DNA from: Candidatus Latescibacterota bacterium
Lineage (GTDB): Bacteria > Latescibacterota > MVCY01
Assembly: GCA_030608245.1 (NCBI GenBank)
Contig: JAUWEO010000098.1
Coordinates: 1 to 6,848 of the forward strand
Length of the DNA: 6,848 nt
Direction of reading: 5' to 3'
Positions within the stretch are counted from its first letter, which is position 1, and the number at the start of each line of letters is the position of its first letter. Of the stretch, positions 3,835 to 6,848 are shown piece after piece. A program made the translations under genes and the position numbers. The notes under the pieces were generated by a model that had not been told where the DNA came from, did no database searches, and worked only from the letters and a program-made list of their open reading frames with translations.

Positions 3835-5751
3835 ATGTCCCTTCGACTCATTGTCCTCATTACAACAGCTGTTCTGACATCCGCAGGAGCGGCCTGGGCA
3901 GGAGTAAGCACCTGGGCCGTTGGTGAAGGGGGATTGCCCTGGGAGCCTCAGAGTGAGGTCTCGGCAGCGATCGATTTCGAGATGCCCAGGGCGATACAAC
4001 CGTATGGATTTTCGGCTGATGAGAATATCATCCAGGCGGTCAAACCGTGGGAAGACCTAAGGAGCACGTCTCCCGCGGATTTTACAGCCGAAGGAACGGC
4101 ACAAGTGTGGAACAACACGGCTGAAAGCTTCTCTAACGCTGCTATAGTCGACGGAGACAGCACCACCTCCACTGGAGAGACGTTTAAGAAGTTTGGGGCT
4201 ATCCAGATTGGAAGGATCTTCTACTTCGACCTGGGGGCTTCGTATTGGGCTAACCGGATTGTATTCTATCCCAGCCCAGGCGCAAGGGAAGATTTTGTTA
4301 GGGGTTTCGAAGTCTCAATCGACGATGGGCAACACTTCAGCAAGGAGGGCAGACCCGAGTATGAAGTTCTGAAGCGATTAGAAATTACCCCGGAACCGGT
4401 GGTGGATATCGGGTTTTCTCTGCAACTGGTCCGATTCATCAAGCTGAGAATACTGGCCCCAAACCCTTTCGAGATCGCTGAGCTTGAGGTCTACGGACAG
4501 GGTTTTGTGCCCAGGGCAAGCTATCTCTCCAAGTTCATAGACTTTCACAACCCGGTTAACTTCGGGAATTTGACCTTAAGGGCGGAGAAGTGGGGGGAGG
4601 AGACACGCGAAGGGGCTAAGGTCTCCGCGGTGTTACAGGTGAGAAATGGAACGGATGACACCCCCTTGGTGTACTACAGCGTAGATGTAGAGACACGGGA
4701 TGAACAGGAAATATCCCAAGACGAGTACGATAAGTTACTCCCAGAAAAGGCTCCAGGGGCTGCCATTATCAGGAGAGGACCCATTCGATATGATTCAGAG
4801 CATTGGAGCATTTGGTCTGAACCTCTCCGGATCGATGCCACTGGCACTTCCGTGGTTCCTTTGGACTTCCTTCCCGGTCCTCGCCGCTATTTCCAGTTCA
4901 GGATCTTGTTTACCGGTTCCTCCACGGAGGTCATCAGGGTGAATAGCCTCTGGGTTGAGCATTCCCCAGCCTTGGCTGCCCGGTGTGTAGGTGAAGTCGC
5001 CCTCCTGGGCCAACCGGATCCACCCAGAGGTGTGGCCACCACCCCCACAGGTGTAGAGGCCACTTTTACCTACGATGTGCAAGCTGAGTTCAACTCCCAG
5101 AGGTCAAGCGGATTTGACGGGATAAGAATAGAGACCCCTGGGAGACCCGATTCTATAAAATTGGAGATGGGACACCCCCTGATAGAAGTGGTACCGGACA
5201 GCATGGAGGTGGAGGATACGGGCTTAGAGCTGTATTTCCGATCAAATAGGGTGACTCTGGGCAACAACCGGCCTGTCCGAGTTACCTTTAAGACGACGCC
5301 CCTGCTCTATAATACGATGTTTAGAGGATGGGTGTTGGACACAGGGGGAAACTTGGCCCAGCCCATTTTTCCAGGGAATGCCAACCAGGAGATCAACACC
5401 AGTTCCCTTCAGGTCTTCGGCTCGTTGGAGGAGCCCCTGAGCTATGTTGAGATGTCTCCCAACCCGATAACCCCTAACGGGGATGGGCGAAACGATCAGA
5501 CGGAGATAGCCTACGGCATTGTCTACTTGCTGGAGAAAGTTGCCGTGAACATTGGAATCTACGACCTGTCAGGATCCAAACTGAAGGCAGTGTTCTCGGG
5601 ACGGTTGGGTTCCGGCAGATATAGGGAGGCATGGGACGGCAGGAACGATCAGGGAAGCCTTGTGCCCCCCGGGATTTACCTCTGCAGGGTATCGGTAGAC
5701 ACAAGGGCAAAGACATTTAGCAGGTTAAAGGCCGTAGCAGTGGTTTATTAA
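3835..5751 (+). CDS. Large secreted F5/8-type-C (discoidin-like) protein with C-terminal FlgD-like Ig domain
   Basis: A 638-aa exported protein. The ATG is preceded by AAGG (3825-3828, 6 nt spacing) inside the end of the lipoprotein gene, so translation is probably coupled. The signal peptide is residues 1-22 (cleavage after A-W-A). A short N-terminal segment with 'VGEGGLPW' (29-36) and 'AIQPYGFSADENIIQAVKPWEDL' (53-75 in part) follows. Residues about 90-222 resemble an F5/8 type C/CBM32 domain: 'AIVDGDSTTST' is the DGD-T loop, 'FDLGASYWANRIVFYP' the central strands, and 'VRFIKLRI...EIAELEVYG' the end. Residues about 230-380 look like a fibronectin/Ig-type sandwich ('HWSIWSEPL', 'GPRRYFQFRI'). 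Residues about 395-530 form a further beta-rich region. Residues 541-638 carry 'SPNPITPNGDGRND' and 'WDGRNDQGSLVPPGIY', typical of FlgD-Ig/CHU_C C-terminal domains. No catalytic domain is seen. The protein is probably a surface glycan-binding or structural protein. The gene at 5851 encodes a paralogue. Confidence 0.8.
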   Translation: MSLRLIVLITTAVLTSAGAAWAGVSTWAVGEGGLPWEPQSEVSAAIDFEMPRAIQPYGFSADENIIQAVKPWEDLRSTSPADFTAEGTAQVWNNTAESFSNAAIVDGDSTTSTGETFKKFGAIQIGRIFYFDLGASYWANRIVFYPSPGAREDFVRGFEVSIDDGQHFSKEGRPEYEVLKRLEITPEPVVDIGFSLQLVRFIKLRILAPNPFEIAELEVYGQGFVPRASYLSKFIDFHNPVNFGNLTLRAEKWGEETREGAKVSAVLQVRNGTDDTPLVYYSVDVETRDEQEISQDEYDKLLPEKAPGAAIIRRGPIRYDSEHWSIWSEPLRIDATGTSVVPLDFLPGPRRYFQFRILFTGSSTEVIRVNSLWVEHSPALAARCVGEVALLGQPDPPRGVATTPTGVEATFTYDVQAEFNSQRSSGFDGIRIETPGRPDSIKLEMGHPLIEVVPDSMEVEDTGLELYFRSNRVTLGNNRPVRVTFKTTPLLYNTMFRGWVLDTGGNLAQPIFPGNANQEINTSSLQVFGSLEEPLSYVEMSPNPITPNGDGRNDQTEIAYGIVYLLEKVAVNIGIYDLSGSKLKAVFSGRLGSGRYREAWDGRNDQGSLVPPGIYLCRVSVDTRAKTFSRLKAVAVVY

Positions 5752-5835
5752 GCGATTGGTGGGTGGTAATTGGTAGACTGGCGATTGGTAGTTGGCCATT
5801 GGTCGGTTAGTTACCAATTCGGTTAGTTACCAATT
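5752..5835. repeat. ATTGGT-rich repeat spacer with an exact 16-bp tandem duplication
   Basis: CGGTTAGTTACCAATT occurs twice without a gap (5804-5819, 5820-5835), ending directly at the ribosome binding site of the next gene. GCGATTGGT occurs at 5752-5760 and 5781-5789. AATTGGTA (5768-5775) is inverted as TACCAATT in both tandem copies (5812-5819, 5828-5835), so alternative hairpins are possible. Degenerate ATTGGT/TTGGTA units fill nearly the whole 100-bp intergenic gap. No T tract follows, so it is not a normal terminator. It may arise by replication slippage and could modulate translation of the second paralogue. Confidence 0.65.
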
Positions 5836-5850
5836 GGGAGGATAAAGAGT

Positions 5851-6848
5851 ATGATCCTACGTAAAATATCACTTTGGCTTATCTCCTCTCTGCTGGTTTT
5901 GACAGTCCCGGTAAGGGCTTTGGCCCAGACAAGGACTCTGGTAATAGGAGGCAAGGGAACGCCGTGGGGTCAGGTCGTTGAGGAATGGGTTGCCCTGGAT
6001 GACACCACAGCCCCGGGAGCCATCCAGACGAGGGAGCTTAAGCCTTGGGAGAACATCGTCGGGAAAGACCTCATAAACATCTTTGGATTCAAGTGGCACA
6101 TTGGGAAAGGTGAGCCGGGGACTTATGTCCTGCACCCTTTGGAAGCGAAATTGGGGTTGAATCCGCGGTTCTGGAAAAGGGAAAACATCTGGGCCGATCC
6201 CAGGCTGATCGATGGGGATGAGTCCACCTATATGGCACTTATACACGCTGTGCTCCGTGAGGACTATAGCGCAATGGCCACTGCAACTTACTCTGGATAT
6301 GAGATGGGCTACACCGTACTCGATTGGGAGGCTTTCACCATGGACCTGGGGATCGTGGTTCCGGTAAATCGAATACGGTTCTTCCCGCCTCAGCAGGGGC
6401 GGGATAGACGGGGGGAGCTCTATAAGAACGATGCGCCTCAGGCCTATGAGGTCTCCGTCGCCCTCCATCCCCAGGATTACCTGCTCCTAAAAAGAGAGGA
6501 AACTTATGTCGCCCCCGATTGGGCCTTGCACAGTTTAGACAAGGTGTTGGAGCGGACCCTCTCCAATTCGAAGAGTATTGTGGAAATCACCTTTCCTCCG
6601 GAACTTCTCCGGTTCGTAAGGATAAAGCTGAATCTTATGCCCCAGGCTTACACCTTGGCTGAAATCGAAGTATATGGGGAAGGTTTTCCCCCGGTCAGCC
6701 GGTACACCTCTGAGGTCATGAATTTTGGGAAACCTGTTAACTTCGGGAGGATTTTCTACAAGTTTACCAAGTTCAGAAAAACGCCCGACGGCGAACTGAT
6801 AAAAGATGCGGATGCGCCGGTCAGACTGAGCTTGGAGACGAAAAGCGG
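5851..6848 (+). CDS. Secreted F5/8-type-C protein, paralogue of the upstream gene (3' end outside window)
   Basis: The open frame runs from ATG 5851 off the window edge: 332 codons seen, no stop. GGGAGG (5836-5841) lies 9 nt upstream. Residues 1-25 are a signal peptide (MILRKIS, hydrophobic core, cleavage after A-L-A). Like its neighbour it begins with 'IGGKGTPW' (32-39) and 'GAIQTRELKPWENI' (56-69). It then has an F5/8C-like region (about 110-277) with 'LIDGDESTYM', 'DLGIVVPVNRIRFFPP', 'LRFVRIKLNL' and 'AEIEVYGEGFPP'. The segment 270-301 aligns with residues 215-246 of the upstream protein (AE-EVYG-GF-P...PVNFG). The loop after DGD is clearly longer than in the neighbour (about residues 128-160), and the strand region has a basic insert 'GRDRRGELYKNDAP'. 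By analogy the missing part probably holds Ig-like and FlgD-like domains. A 199-codon minus-strand open frame at 5869-6468 is its antisense shadow. Confidence 0.8.
   Translation, partial: MILRKISLWLISSLLVLTVPVRALAQTRTLVIGGKGTPWGQVVEEWVALDDTTAPGAIQTRELKPWENIVGKDLINIFGFKWHIGKGEPGTYVLHPLEAKLGLNPRFWKRENIWADPRLIDGDESTYMALIHAVLREDYSAMATATYSGYEMGYTVLDWEAFTMDLGIVVPVNRIRFFPPQQGRDRRGELYKNDAPQAYEVSVALHPQDYLLLKREETYVAPDWALHSLDKVLERTLSNSKSIVEITFPPELLRFVRIKLNLMPQAYTLAEIEVYGEGFPPVSRYTSEVMNFGKPVNFGRIFYKFTKFRKTPDGELIKDADAPVRLSLETKS

Noticed and set aside
5869..6468. Minus-strand 199-codon open frame, the longest antisense frame.
   Set aside because: It lies entirely antisense to the clear secreted paralogue, whose sense frame has a signal peptide and homology to its neighbour; the antisense protein has no recognisable feature.

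Overview
The window looks like chromosomal DNA from a Gram-negative-type (diderm), probably uncultivated bacterium. The evidence is a lipobox lipoprotein, classical signal peptides and large secreted beta-sandwich proteins. One of these ends in a FlgD-like/CHU_C-type Ig domain carrying the 'NPITPNGDGRND' and 'WDGRNDQG...PPGIY' signatures. Such secretomes are typical of the FCB group and neighbouring candidate phyla (for example Latescibacterota, KSB1, Zixibacteria or Poribacteria). That placement is an inference from protein style, not from a marker gene. No rRNA, tRNA, CRISPR array or transposase gene is visible. All real genes are on the + strand.

Layout. (1) 1-285: regulatory region with an AT-rich palindrome (85-105), a good sigma70-type promoter (160-188) and a CpG-centred LacI-type operator (about 240-257). 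(2) 286-1344: a complete LacI/GalR-family repressor. (3) 1345-1860: 516 bp without a convincing gene. It is rich in structure: overlapping AT palindromes, an 11-nt copy of the 16S anti-Shine-Dalgarno tail, a GC-rich tetraloop hairpin, a ~139-bp imperfect inverted-repeat element, and a possible leader ORF with its own SD. (4) 1861-2742: a secreted CBM9/DOMON-like protein, closed by a strong terminator (about 2777-2826). (5) 2743-3102: a second gene-poor spacer with a ~60-bp nested palindrome. (6) 3103-6848: a probable operon of a lipoprotein (3103-3831), a 638-aa F5/8-type-C plus FlgD-Ig secreted protein (3835-5751, only 3 bp downstream), and a paralogue of the latter (5851 to the window edge, truncated). 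A 100-bp ATTGGT-rich repeat spacer separates the last two.

How the genes may fit together (inference). A sugar-responsive regulator sits beside a set of exported, non-catalytic, carbohydrate-binding-like proteins and an outer-membrane-type lipoprotein. A cell-surface glycan-binding or surface-structure module is plausible. No enzyme, transporter or secretion gene is in view, so the function is open. The only LacI-type operator seen lies in front of the regulator itself, so control of the downstream genes by it is unproven. The most novel part is the lipoprotein plus paired secreted-protein cassette, whose two large members share an N-terminal G-x-G-x-P-W motif and a conserved segment after the F5/8C domain.
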